64,000 nt of DNA from Pseudoleptotrichia goodfellowii (GTDB lineage: Bacteria > Fusobacteriota > Fusobacteriia > Fusobacteriales > Leptotrichiaceae), in NCBI RefSeq assembly GCF_007990505.1, contig NZ_AP019822.1, forward strand, positions 682,001 to 746,000, given 5' to 3'. The notes below the pieces were generated by a model. That model made no database searches and had not been told where the DNA came from. It saw nothing but the letters and a program-made list of their open reading frames with translations. Both the position numbers and the translations under genes were made by a program. Positions 43,921-52,335 of the stretch are shown in pieces; within the stretch, counting starts at the first letter, position 1; every line of letters starts with the position of its first letter.

Positions 43921-46216
43921 GAACTTCCAAAACGGCAGCAGAGCCTATGTAGATAATCAGACAACATTTATCTTAGGAGAAGGAAGTAACCTTACAATAG
44001 GGAAAGCAGAAAACACAGCAGGAATAATAGGAGTAGAAGGAAACGGAAAGCTAAAGATAAATGAATACAAAGGAAAAGATTTATACAATCATGATAATTT
44101 AACAACAACAGGCGGTTCAATAGGAACAAGCGGAGCAGGGATAAGTAATGAAAACCACAGAAAAGAAGGCATAACAAGACATACAGTAATAGGAAATGTG
44201 GAAATAGGAAGTGCAACAGGAAGCCCTATAAACAGAGACAGAAGTAAAGCCAATGAAACAACAAGAGATGACCATAGCAGTACAAATGTATATGTAGAAA
44301 GTCAAACTATAGATTATGCATTACACCCTGCAAAGTTTAAAGAAGATGTAGGGATAGCAATACTTGAAGGAAGTGCAACGGTAGAAGGAGCCTTAAAGAA
44401 AATAGATAATATATTAAGAGGAGATGATAATAGCGACATATCACAATCAGAAAAGAGAAGATATGAAGAGATAAAGGAAAATATAATAAGGGTAAAGACA
44501 GCTCCAGATATGAAGTTAATAGCAGAAGGAGATTTAAGTGACCCTGACGTACAGAAGCGACTTGGTATAGGAGGAAGATTTAATCCTGATGACCCTAACT
44601 TACCTGAAAAGATAAAAGACAGAATAGCTCAGGTAAGAGAACAGGGACAGGAGATAAATTACTTTTACGATAAGGTAACAGGAAAGATATACATAAATGA
44701 GAATGCAGATGAGGATGAAATAAGAGCAGGAATAGGAAGAGAGTGGGGGATAAGAGACGAGTTTGACAGAGGAAGAACAAAACCTAACGGAGAAGGACAG
44801 GAAAAAGGAACCGTTGCAGGAGAGATAGCGTATAAGGAAATAGAAGACAGAACAAAAGGAAAGAGCGATAAGAAAGTAAATCCTTATGATTTTGAATATG
44901 CTAAGTTTGATCCTGATAGTGAGGTTAGTGGGGATAAATGTGTAACTAATTTATGTTTTGAAGGAGATCGTCCAGGACAATCAATACCTTTAAGTACATC
45001 AAAGAATCTGAATAATAAGAACAATGAATTTTCTAAATTACACAAACAATTAGAAAATTACTGTAAGAAATCAGGAAAATGTAAAGAAGAAAAAGGAGTA
45101 TATGTTTTCAATGATGAAGCAGAGTTTTTTAAGTATAATGAATTATTCAGAAAAACAGGACATAGAGATAGAGTTAAATTAGATTATAAGAAGCCGATAT
45201 TGAAAACTATTGCTGATTTTGGAGTAGGAGCAATAAAAATAACAGGAAGTATCATAAAAGATACAGTAAAAGATGGAATGTTTTTAATTGCGGGTTATAG
45301 CGGAGCAATAAGTGAAGATATGTCTCTTGGTATTGTAAAGTATAGAGATCCGAAAACACTTGCTCCTGTCGAAATAAATAACAAGAGTTATTTGATGGGA
45401 CAAGCAATAGGGCATATACAGATGGCAGGAGCAGGACTTTCGGGAGAAATAGGTGGAAATCTTATAGAAGGTGCAGCGGTAGCAGGAGCACCTGAAACAG
45501 CAGGGGTTTCATTAACTGGAGTAGTGGTAGGCGAGGCAGTAAAAGGTTATTCGGTAGCAGTAGGAAGTTATTCAACAGTACAAGCAACAATTACTATAGG
45601 GAAAATATTATCTAGTCCGCCAACAGAGTTGACATCAGGTGCCGAGTCGGGAAATAAAGATGAGAAGCCTAAACAGGAAAAATCCTCTGAGCCTAAAAAA
45701 GAAGTAGAGTCTAAGCAACAGGAAAATGGTAATCAAAAGAAATCCAAAAAAGAAACGGAAAGTAAAAAAACTGAAAATAAAGGGAAATCTAATAATGAAA
45801 ATAAAAGTAATAAGGAACAAAATAGTAATAATAGAAATAATGAAATATCTAAAAATCAAAATATTTCAGAACAAAATCAGCCTCAATCTGACTTAAATAA
45901 TAATTCAAATATAGAAAGAAATTTTAATAATTTATCAGAGAATGAGAAAGCGATGTTTGAAAAATATGAAAAAAACGGTTGGAAAGGACAAGTGTCGGGA
46001 GGACCTGCTAATGCAGGAAGAGAATATAAAAACGATGGAAGATTAGGAGGAGAGATATTACCAAAAGAAAACACTAAAGGGACAATAACTTATAAGGAGT
46101 TTGATATTAATGTTAAAACAGGAGAATTTAGAGACGGCTATAGATTTGTAAAAGGAAGTGACGGCTCGGTATATTATACAGATGACCATTATATGACGTT
46201 TACAAGGGTAAAATAA
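43919..46216 (+). CDS. Orphan TpsA C-terminal cassette 1 with barnase-family RNase toxin
   Basis: 765 residues with no signal peptide or TPS domain. From about residue 5 it repeats the TpsA pre-toxin segment (RAYVDNQTTFILGEGSNL, LTTTGGSIG, HTVIGNVEIGSATGSPINRD), then a shared pre-toxin domain to DPDSEVSG (331-338). A private region follows with a hydrophobic stretch (about 455-570), a Lys/Asn/Glu-rich linker (about 575-665) and a C-terminal RNase domain (about 670-765). The last shows GRLGGEILP, TYKEFDIN (catalytic Glu), RDGYRFV (Arg) and YYTDDHYMTFTRVK (His), the barnase pattern. Without a secretion signal it is likely a silent recombination donor or a cytoplasmic product. Confidence 0.88.
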   Translation: MNFQNGSRAYVDNQTTFILGEGSNLTIGKAENTAGIIGVEGNGKLKINEYKGKDLYNHDNLTTTGGSIGTSGAGISNENHRKEGITRHTVIGNVEIGSATGSPINRDRSKANETTRDDHSSTNVYVESQTIDYALHPAKFKEDVGIAILEGSATVEGALKKIDNILRGDDNSDISQSEKRRYEEIKENIIRVKTAPDMKLIAEGDLSDPDVQKRLGIGGRFNPDDPNLPEKIKDRIAQVREQGQEINYFYDKVTGKIYINENADEDEIRAGIGREWGIRDEFDRGRTKPNGEGQEKGTVAGEIAYKEIEDRTKGKSDKKVNPYDFEYAKFDPDSEVSGDKCVTNLCFEGDRPGQSIPLSTSKNLNNKNNEFSKLHKQLENYCKKSGKCKEEKGVYVFNDEAEFFKYNELFRKTGHRDRVKLDYKKPILKTIADFGVGAIKITGSIIKDTVKDGMFLIAGYSGAISEDMSLGIVKYRDPKTLAPVEINNKSYLMGQAIGHIQMAGAGLSGEIGGNLIEGAAVAGAPETAGVSLTGVVVGEAVKGYSVAVGSYSTVQATITIGKILSSPPTELTSGAESGNKDEKPKQEKSSEPKKEVESKQQENGNQKKSKKETESKKTENKGKSNNENKSNKEQNSNNRNNEISKNQNISEQNQPQSDLNNNSNIERNFNNLSENEKAMFEKYEKNGWKGQVSGGPANAGREYKNDGRLGGEILPKENTKGTITYKEFDINVKTGEFRDGYRFVKGSDGSVYYTDDHYMTFTRVK

Positions 46217-46229
46217 TAAGGAGGCTAAT

Positions 46230-46994
46230 ATGTTACAAAATAAGCTAATAGTAACAAGTAAAAATGATAAAGAAAACATTTATAAAATTTCAGAAGATAA
46301 ATGGGTTATAGAGTTAGATGGAGATAAAATAAATGATTGGAATGATTTTTACGATATAATGCAAAAAGAGATAGATGTATTGAATTACAATAGTAAGTTT
46401 GGTAGAGGTGGGCATACTTATGATGATTTTGCAACAGATATAGCATTATTTAATGAAGTAAAGAAAAGAAATGCAAAAGGTATGGTAATGATATTAAATT
46501 ATACTAAGAAATTTAAAGAAGTATCAGAAGAAGAAAAAGGATATATATATTATGATACAATTTTTACCTTATTGCTGGAGTGGTATAGAGATTTGAGAAT
46601 AGTATATAAACAGGAAAAACCGACAATAGATATAGAAATGTATATTTTAATAGATGATAATTTATTCAAAAAACGCCCTGATTTCAAAAATGAATTAATA
46701 ATAGGAATAGAAGAAGATAAAGAAGAAATAGGTAATAAATTTAAAGATTATAAATTGATAAAATTATCTGCTTCTTTAGGAATGGAAAGTAAAATTTTTT
46801 TAGAAAAACTTAAAAAAGAGGTAAAAAAAATTATTGATAGAAGAATAAAAGTTTTGCTGTTAAATCCAGAAAATCTTTATTTTGTATATGAAAGGAGTAT
46901 CTTAATAGATATAGTAGAAAATATACTAATAAGAAAATATGAAGAAGGAAAAGAAGTGAAAATTTATCTAATCTTCAAAAATGATATATTTTAA
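46230..46994 (+). CDS. Barstar-like immunity protein with a long C-terminal extension
   Basis: 254 residues, 13 bases after the barnase-type cassette with an AAGGAGG site. Residues about 25-75 (VIELDGDKINDWNDFYDIMQ, KEIDVL and GRGGHTYDDF) match the barstar fold, which plugs the barnase active site with an acidic helix. Barstar is about 90 residues; here about 150 more follow with alternating helix/strand and charged sequence (YYDTIFTLLLEWYRDLRIV, LIKLSASLGMESKIF). The cognate-inhibitor call is strong by position and fold; the role of the extension is unknown. Confidence 0.82.
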   Translation: MLQNKLIVTSKNDKENIYKISEDKWVIELDGDKINDWNDFYDIMQKEIDVLNYNSKFGRGGHTYDDFATDIALFNEVKKRNAKGMVMILNYTKKFKEVSEEEKGYIYYDTIFTLLLEWYRDLRIVYKQEKPTIDIEMYILIDDNLFKKRPDFKNELIIGIEEDKEEIGNKFKDYKLIKLSASLGMESKIFLEKLKKEVKKIIDRRIKVLLLNPENLYFVYERSILIDIVENILIRKYEEGKEVKIYLIFKNDIF

Positions 46995-47019
46995 GTTTGT
47001 ATAGTTAGAAAATAAATAA

Positions 47020-47096
47020 CCCCCGCATTTTCGAAGTCGACGTAAGGAGCGAAGAATGCTGGTAGCGGGAGTATGAGGGCGGCAATGAGCCCTCAT
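47020..47096 (+). repeat. Dispersed structured repeat, copy 5 (start of orphan cassette 2)
   Basis: Same layout as copy 4 with a few changes (TCGAAGTCGAC; GAATGCTGGTAGCGGGAG). The ATGAGGGC/GCCCTCAT hairpin is intact, and again its end forms the orphan start codon. Confidence 0.88.
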
Positions 47097-48730
47097 GAAC
47101 TTTTCAAATGGAAGCAGAGCCTATGTAGATAATCAGACAACATTTATCTTGGGAGAAGGAAGTAACCTTACAATAGGGAAAGTGGAAAATACGGCAGGAA
47201 TAATAGGAGTGGAAGGAAACGGAAAACTAAAGATAAATGAATACAAAGGAAAAGATTTATACAATCATGACAGTTTAACAACAACAGGTGGCTCAATAGG
47301 AACAAGCGGAGCAGGAATAAGTAATGAAAACCATAGAAAAGAAGGAATAACACGACATACAGTAATAGGAAATGTAGAAATAGGAAGTGCAACGGGAAGT
47401 CCTATAAACAGAGATAGAAGTAAAGCCAATGAAACAACAAGAGATGACCATAGCAGTACAAATGTATATGTAGAAAGTCAGACGATAGATTATGCATTGC
47501 ATCCTGGAAAGTTTAAAGAAGATGTAGGGATAGCAGTACTTGAAGGAAGTGCAACAGTAGAAGGAGCCTTAAAGAAAATAGACAATATCCTAAGAGGAGA
47601 TGATAACAGCGACATATCCCAATCAGAAAAGAGAAGATATGAAGAGATAAAGGAAAATATAATAAGGGTAAAGACAGCTCCAGATATGAAGTTAATAGCA
47701 GAAGGAGATTTAAGTGACCCTGAAGTACAGAAACGGCTTGGGATAGGAGGAAGATTTAATCCAGATGATCCTAACTTACCTGAAAAGATAAAAGACAGAA
47801 TAGCTCAGGTAAGAGAACAGGGGCAGGAGATAAATTACTTCTATGACAAAGTAACAGGAAAAATTTATATAAATGAGAATGCAGATGAAGATGAGATAAG
47901 AGCAGGAATAGGAAGAGAGTGGGGGATAAGAGACGAGTTTGACAGAGGAAGAATGAAATCTAACGGAGAAGGACAGGAAAAAGGAACAGTCGCAGGAGAG
48001 ATAGCGTATAAGGAAATAGAAGACAGAACAAAAGGAAAGGGCGATAAGAAAGTAAATCCATATGACTTTGAATATGCACAATTTGATCCTGACAGTGAGG
48101 TTAGCGGGGGATGTATTAGGTAAGTTATATATAGATAGAGTTAAGTATACACCATTTTATGGAAGGGCTGAATCCACTTTAAAGAATAAATGTAATAATA
48201 ATATACACTGCCTTTCTAATTTATATGGATTAGGAGATAGTATTAAAACAGATGGAAAAGCAACTGGTATGAAGAACAAAGAGGAGGTTATAGGTACATC
48301 TATAGATTTTGGAGAAGCATACGTTGCCGGTCGTATGTCAATACCATTAGGAGCATTTGAGGCTTTTATGTTTATAAAAGATCATATGATTGACAAAAAA
48401 CCAAAAAATAGCGAAGAAGCAATTAAAGAAGTATATTTAACAGCTGTAGCAATAATTGAAAATAAAAGAATGCAAGCAGCTCATGATATTTATGTGAAAG
48501 AAAAAACTGATTTAGAAATATTTGAAGATGGAATAAGTTCTCAAAAAAATAAAGGCTTATAATGCTGGAAGAAAATTATTTGGGAAAAAATTGTATCGGA
48601 AAAAGAAATAAGAGATAGAATTTGGAGACTTAATAATTATATGAAAACTGAAAATCCGGATTATTTTTTGAAGCCTAGAAGATTGGAAACAATAAAACCA
48701 TACTATAAATTACCTAAAATACTCTTATAG
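47095..48730 (+). pseudogene. Orphan TpsA C-terminal cassette 2, frameshifted, unknown toxin tip
   Basis: The first 338 residues are almost identical to cassette 1, up to DPDSEVSG (331-338). Here G5 (48106-48110) replaces the G4 of cassette 1 and shifts the frame to a stop at 48123. Removing one G gives SGDVLGKLYIDRVKYTPFYG and continues to 48562 (GTSIDFGEAYVAGRM, EAFEAFMFIKDHM-type helix). Two more small indels near 48553-48580 would join VSEKEIRDRIWRLNNYMKT to the stop at 48728-48730. The private tip is not a family I recognise. Like cassette 1 it has no secretion signal. Confidence 0.75.
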
Positions 48731-48738
48731 GAGGAAAA

Positions 48739-49041
48739 ATGAAAAAAATAAATATAGCAAAATTCTTTAGATACTCAATGTCAGCATTGATGTTTCCTCA
48801 AATTATTATGTTAACTCTAAATTATATATTATTCCTTCCGTTTCAATTTAGACTGGAAAGTTATGATTTTATTTTACTGTTTATGCCTCTTTTATTTTAC
48901 TTTCTGCTTTCGTTGGCATTTATATTGAGATACATAAAAAAGATAAAATATATAAAAAAAGATTATAAGATGTTTTTCATTCTGCAAATGATAGTCTTCA
49001 TAAAATATTGCGAATTTTTAATAACTCTTTTCAGGAAGTGA
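48739..49041 (+). CDS. Small membrane protein, putative immunity or accessory
   Basis: 100 residues with three hydrophobic segments (about 15-33, 42-62, 78-96) separated by Lys-rich loops (RYIKKIKYIKKDYKM). Starts 8 bases after the end of cassette 2 behind an AGGAGG site, the place of an immunity gene. No family recognised. Its stop overlaps the next ATG (TGATG), so the pair is translated together. Confidence 0.6.
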   Translation: MKKINIAKFFRYSMSALMFPQIIMLTLNYILFLPFQFRLESYDFILLFMPLLFYFLLSLAFILRYIKKIKYIKKDYKMFFILQMIVFIKYCEFLITLFRK

Positions 49042-49553
49042 TGGATATGAAGGAAAAAATCAAAAAAATATATGAAGTTATTGAGAAAATCATTATTATT
49101 TTATTTATAATTTGTCAGATACTTGTTTTTTTTAAAATTATGAAATCTGATAATTATTACAGTAATTTGAGTTTTGAATTATTAATATATGCTTTAGTAA
49201 TAAGAATGTTAATGGTTGGAATCTTAATTTCAGGGGGAAAAAGAATGAGAATAAAAACTGTTGTATTTCTTATGTGTGAGTTATTGTCCGGAATATTTAT
49301 AACTAACTATCTTTTTAAGCCGAACGGAAGATTTGTAAAAACATCGGAATATTTAGGAATGGGAGCTTATAAAGTCACTTTTTCCAAAGCAAGTCTTTAT
49401 ATCTGGATAGGGTACAGCTTAATACACCTTATATTAAATATTATTTATTATTTGAAGAAAAAGAAAAATGATTTTATTCTTGAAAGCTGTTATTTATTTG
49501 TTATACGGATGGTATTTATATGTATTCTTATGACAGAATGGAAATTTGCCTGA
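49041..49553 (+). CDS. Four-helix membrane protein, putative immunity or accessory
   Basis: 170 residues from ATG 49041, which overlaps the preceding stop and has AGGAAG upstream; an in-frame TTG eleven codons earlier is less likely. Hydrophobic segments near 16-35, 45-62, 75-90, 120-140 and 150-168. Not recognised. Small membrane pairs often neutralise pore-forming or membrane-targeted toxin tips, but nothing here proves that. Followed by a terminator that closes the accessory locus. Confidence 0.6.
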   Translation: MDMKEKIKKIYEVIEKIIIILFIICQILVFFKIMKSDNYYSNLSFELLIYALVIRMLMVGILISGGKRMRIKTVVFLMCELLSGIFITNYLFKPNGRFVKTSEYLGMGAYKVTFSKASLYIWIGYSLIHLILNIIYYLKKKKNDFILESCYLFVIRMVFICILMTEWKFA

Positions 49554-49559
49554 ATTTAA

Positions 49560-49588
49560 AAAAGTCGAACTTAAAACTCGGCTTTTTT
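49560..49588 (+). terminator. Rho-independent terminator closing the TpsA locus
   Basis: AAAGTCGA / TCGGCTTT stem with a 9-base loop and a T-run. Confidence 0.75.
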
Positions 49589-49634
49589 ATTTGTCGGAAA
49601 ATTTGCAAGATTGATTATTTTCATTTTTTTAAAG

Positions 49635-49663
49635 TGGAAATAATAGCCGATTTATGCTATACT
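49635..49663 (+). promoter_or_regulatory. mutS promoter
   Basis: TGGAAA (49635-49640), 17-base spacer, TATACT (49658-49663) with an extended -10 TG at 49655-49656; 38 bases before the mutS ATG. Confidence 0.65.
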
Positions 49664-49701
49664 TATATACAAAATATAAGTTGGGAATAGAGGTATAAAT
49701 A

Positions 49702-52335
49702 ATGGCAGAAACACCGTTAATGAAGCAGTATAAAGATATAAAATCCGATTATAAGGATTCTATATTGTTTTTCAGACTTGGTGATTTTTACGAGATGTTT
49801 TTTGAAGATGCAATAAAAGCCTCAAAAGAATTGGGACTTACATTGACATCGAGAAATAAAGAAAGAGAGCAGGATGTTCCTTTGGCAGGAGTACCGTATC
49901 ATTCTGCAAATTCATATATAGCAAAATTAGTTTCCAAAGGATATAAAGTCGCTATTTGCGAGCAGACAGAAGATCCGAAGGCGGCAAAAGGGATAGTAAA
50001 AAGAGAAGTAGTCAAGATTATTACACCCGGTACTATTATTGACGTGGACTCTCTCGATTCCAAAAGCAACAACTATCTGATGAGTATAAAAGTAACCGAA
50101 AATAAAATAGGAATAGCATATATAGACATTACCACAGGAGAATTTAAAGTAACTGAAATAGATGAAGATACGGAATATATGCAGCTTTTCAGTGAGCTGA
50201 ATAAAATAGAGCCTAAAGAAGTGCTGCTGACAAGCTCTTTTTATGAAACAATAAAAGATAAAATTGATGATTTTGTGCAGAAAAATGATGCTACAATAAG
50301 CATTGTAAATAAAGTGAGAGATTCGGAAAAACTGCTGACTGATTATTTCGGGATAGTTTCCCTTGAAAGTTACGGGATAAAAGGTAAAAAGTCGGTAATA
50401 GAGGCTGCTGCCATTGCTTTAGATTATGCGATGACAATGCAGTTGGAAAATGATCTTACAGTTGAAAAAATAGAATTTCTGAATGTTTCCAATTATGCGG
50501 ATATAAACTCGATAACGAGAAAGAATCTGGAGCTTACTAAAAGTCAGAGGGAGAAAACAGTCTACGGCTCTCTTTTGTGGGTTCTTGATAAATGTAAATC
50601 TTCTATGGGAACGAGGCTTTTAAAAAGATATATTAATAATCCTTTACTGGACATAGAAGAAATAACAAAAAGACAGAACGATGTTCAGTATTTTATTGAT
50701 AATATACTTGTTCGTGAGGATTTGAAAGAAAAACTTGAAAATATTTACGATTTGGAACGTCTTTTAGGAAAAGTTACATTCGGAAGTGAAAACGGGAAAG
50801 ATCTGACAGCTTTGAAAAATACAGTAAAAGCTTCGATAGAAATAATTCAGATATTGAAAGATACGTCTTTTTTTAATGATATAAATATAAATGTCTTGAT
50901 CGGTATTTACAGGCTGATAGACGAAAGTATAGACGAAAATGCCCCTTTTACTGTGAGAGAGGGGAATATAATAAAAAGAGGATATAATGCCGAACTTGAC
51001 GAAATACACAAGATAATGAATTCGGGAAAAGATTTTCTTTTGGAAATAGAGAAAAAGGAAAAAGAAGCTACCGGAATAAAAAATATGAAAATAAAGTATA
51101 ATAAAGTATTCGGATATTTTATAGAAGTTACAAAATCCAATTTGGACATGGTTCCTGATACTTATATAAGAAAGCAGACATTGACCAATGCCGAAAGGTT
51201 TGTAACACCGGAGCTTAAAAAATATGAAGATACTATTATAAATTCTAAGGCAAAAATAGAAGATATGGAGTATTATTTATTTAAGGAAGTCAGCACAAAA
51301 GTGAAAGAATGTAAAACTGATCTTGTGAAACTTGCGGAAAAACTGGCTTATCTTGATGTGATCGTATCTTTTTCAACGGTTGCAATAGAAAATGATTATA
51401 TAAGACCCGAGATTACAAATGATTTTTCCATAGATATAAAAGACGGAAGACATCCTGTAGTGGAAAAACTTATAGGAAGATCGGACTTTGTGTCGAATGA
51501 TACTTTGCTCACTGAAAAAGAGCGGTTTACAGTATTGACAGGACCGAATATGTCGGGGAAATCCACTTATATGAAGCAGGTTGCATTAATATCGATAATG
51601 GCTCAGACAGGTTCTTATGTTCCCGCTTCGAGTGCGAAATTGTCTATTGTGGATAAATATTTGACGAGAATAGGGGCTTCGGATGATATTCTTACGGGAC
51701 AAAGTACATTTATGGTAGAAATGAGCGAAGTTTCCAATATTATAAACAATGCTACCGAAAGAAGCCTTATTATCCTTGATGAAGTAGGAAGAGGAACATC
51801 GACTTTCGATGGAGTTTCCATAGCTACGGCAATTTCCGAATATATACACGAAAAAATAAAAGCGAAAACAATCTTTGCTACACATTATCACGAGCTTACG
51901 GAACTGGAAAACAGATATGAAAACATTGTGAATTATCGGATAGAAGTAGAAGAAAAAGCCGGAAAAGTAATGTTTTTGAGAAATATAGTCAAAGGCGGTG
52001 CGGATAAATCCTACGGGATAGAAGTGGTAAAACTCGCAGGACTTCCCAAAGAAATACTTCACGAGAGCAAAAAAATACTTCACAGACTTGAGCAGAAAAA
52101 AGAACTGATAGAAAAGACCATAGATGTGCATCAGTTATCACTTTTCGGTCAGGTTATAGAAGCACAGGAATCTTATCAGGGATATAATCCCGATTTTTAT
52201 ACCGAAGATAAAACGGATAAAGTTGCCGAAGAGATTATTTATGATATTGAAAGTAAAGATGTAAATAATATGACACCTATGGAAGCCTTGAAATTCTTAT
52301 CCGAAATAAAAGCCAAATTAGAGGAGAAAAAATAA
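49702..52335 (+). CDS. mutS: DNA mismatch repair protein MutS
   Basis: 877 residues, normal length. The N-terminal mismatch-binding domain has LMKQYKDIKSDYKDSILFFR and FRLGDFYEMFFEDA (the Phe-x-Glu-type wedge is in GDFYEMF). The ATPase domain has Walker A TGPNMSGKSTYMKQVALI (about 613-630), DEVGRGTSTFDG and FATHYHELTEL. Recognises mismatches and small loops and recruits MutL. Its stop codon overlaps the next ATG by one base, coupling it to the LptC/LptA-like gene. Confidence 0.98.
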   Translation: MAETPLMKQYKDIKSDYKDSILFFRLGDFYEMFFEDAIKASKELGLTLTSRNKEREQDVPLAGVPYHSANSYIAKLVSKGYKVAICEQTEDPKAAKGIVKREVVKIITPGTIIDVDSLDSKSNNYLMSIKVTENKIGIAYIDITTGEFKVTEIDEDTEYMQLFSELNKIEPKEVLLTSSFYETIKDKIDDFVQKNDATISIVNKVRDSEKLLTDYFGIVSLESYGIKGKKSVIEAAAIALDYAMTMQLENDLTVEKIEFLNVSNYADINSITRKNLELTKSQREKTVYGSLLWVLDKCKSSMGTRLLKRYINNPLLDIEEITKRQNDVQYFIDNILVREDLKEKLENIYDLERLLGKVTFGSENGKDLTALKNTVKASIEIIQILKDTSFFNDININVLIGIYRLIDESIDENAPFTVREGNIIKRGYNAELDEIHKIMNSGKDFLLEIEKKEKEATGIKNMKIKYNKVFGYFIEVTKSNLDMVPDTYIRKQTLTNAERFVTPELKKYEDTIINSKAKIEDMEYYLFKEVSTKVKECKTDLVKLAEKLAYLDVIVSFSTVAIENDYIRPEITNDFSIDIKDGRHPVVEKLIGRSDFVSNDTLLTEKERFTVLTGPNMSGKSTYMKQVALISIMAQTGSYVPASSAKLSIVDKYLTRIGASDDILTGQSTFMVEMSEVSNIINNATERSLIILDEVGRGTSTFDGVSIATAISEYIHEKIKAKTIFATHYHELTELENRYENIVNYRIEVEEKAGKVMFLRNIVKGGADKSYGIEVVKLAGLPKEILHESKKILHRLEQKKELIEKTIDVHQLSLFGQVIEAQESYQGYNPDFYTEDKTDKVAEEIIYDIESKDVNNMTPMEALKFLSEIKAKLEEKK

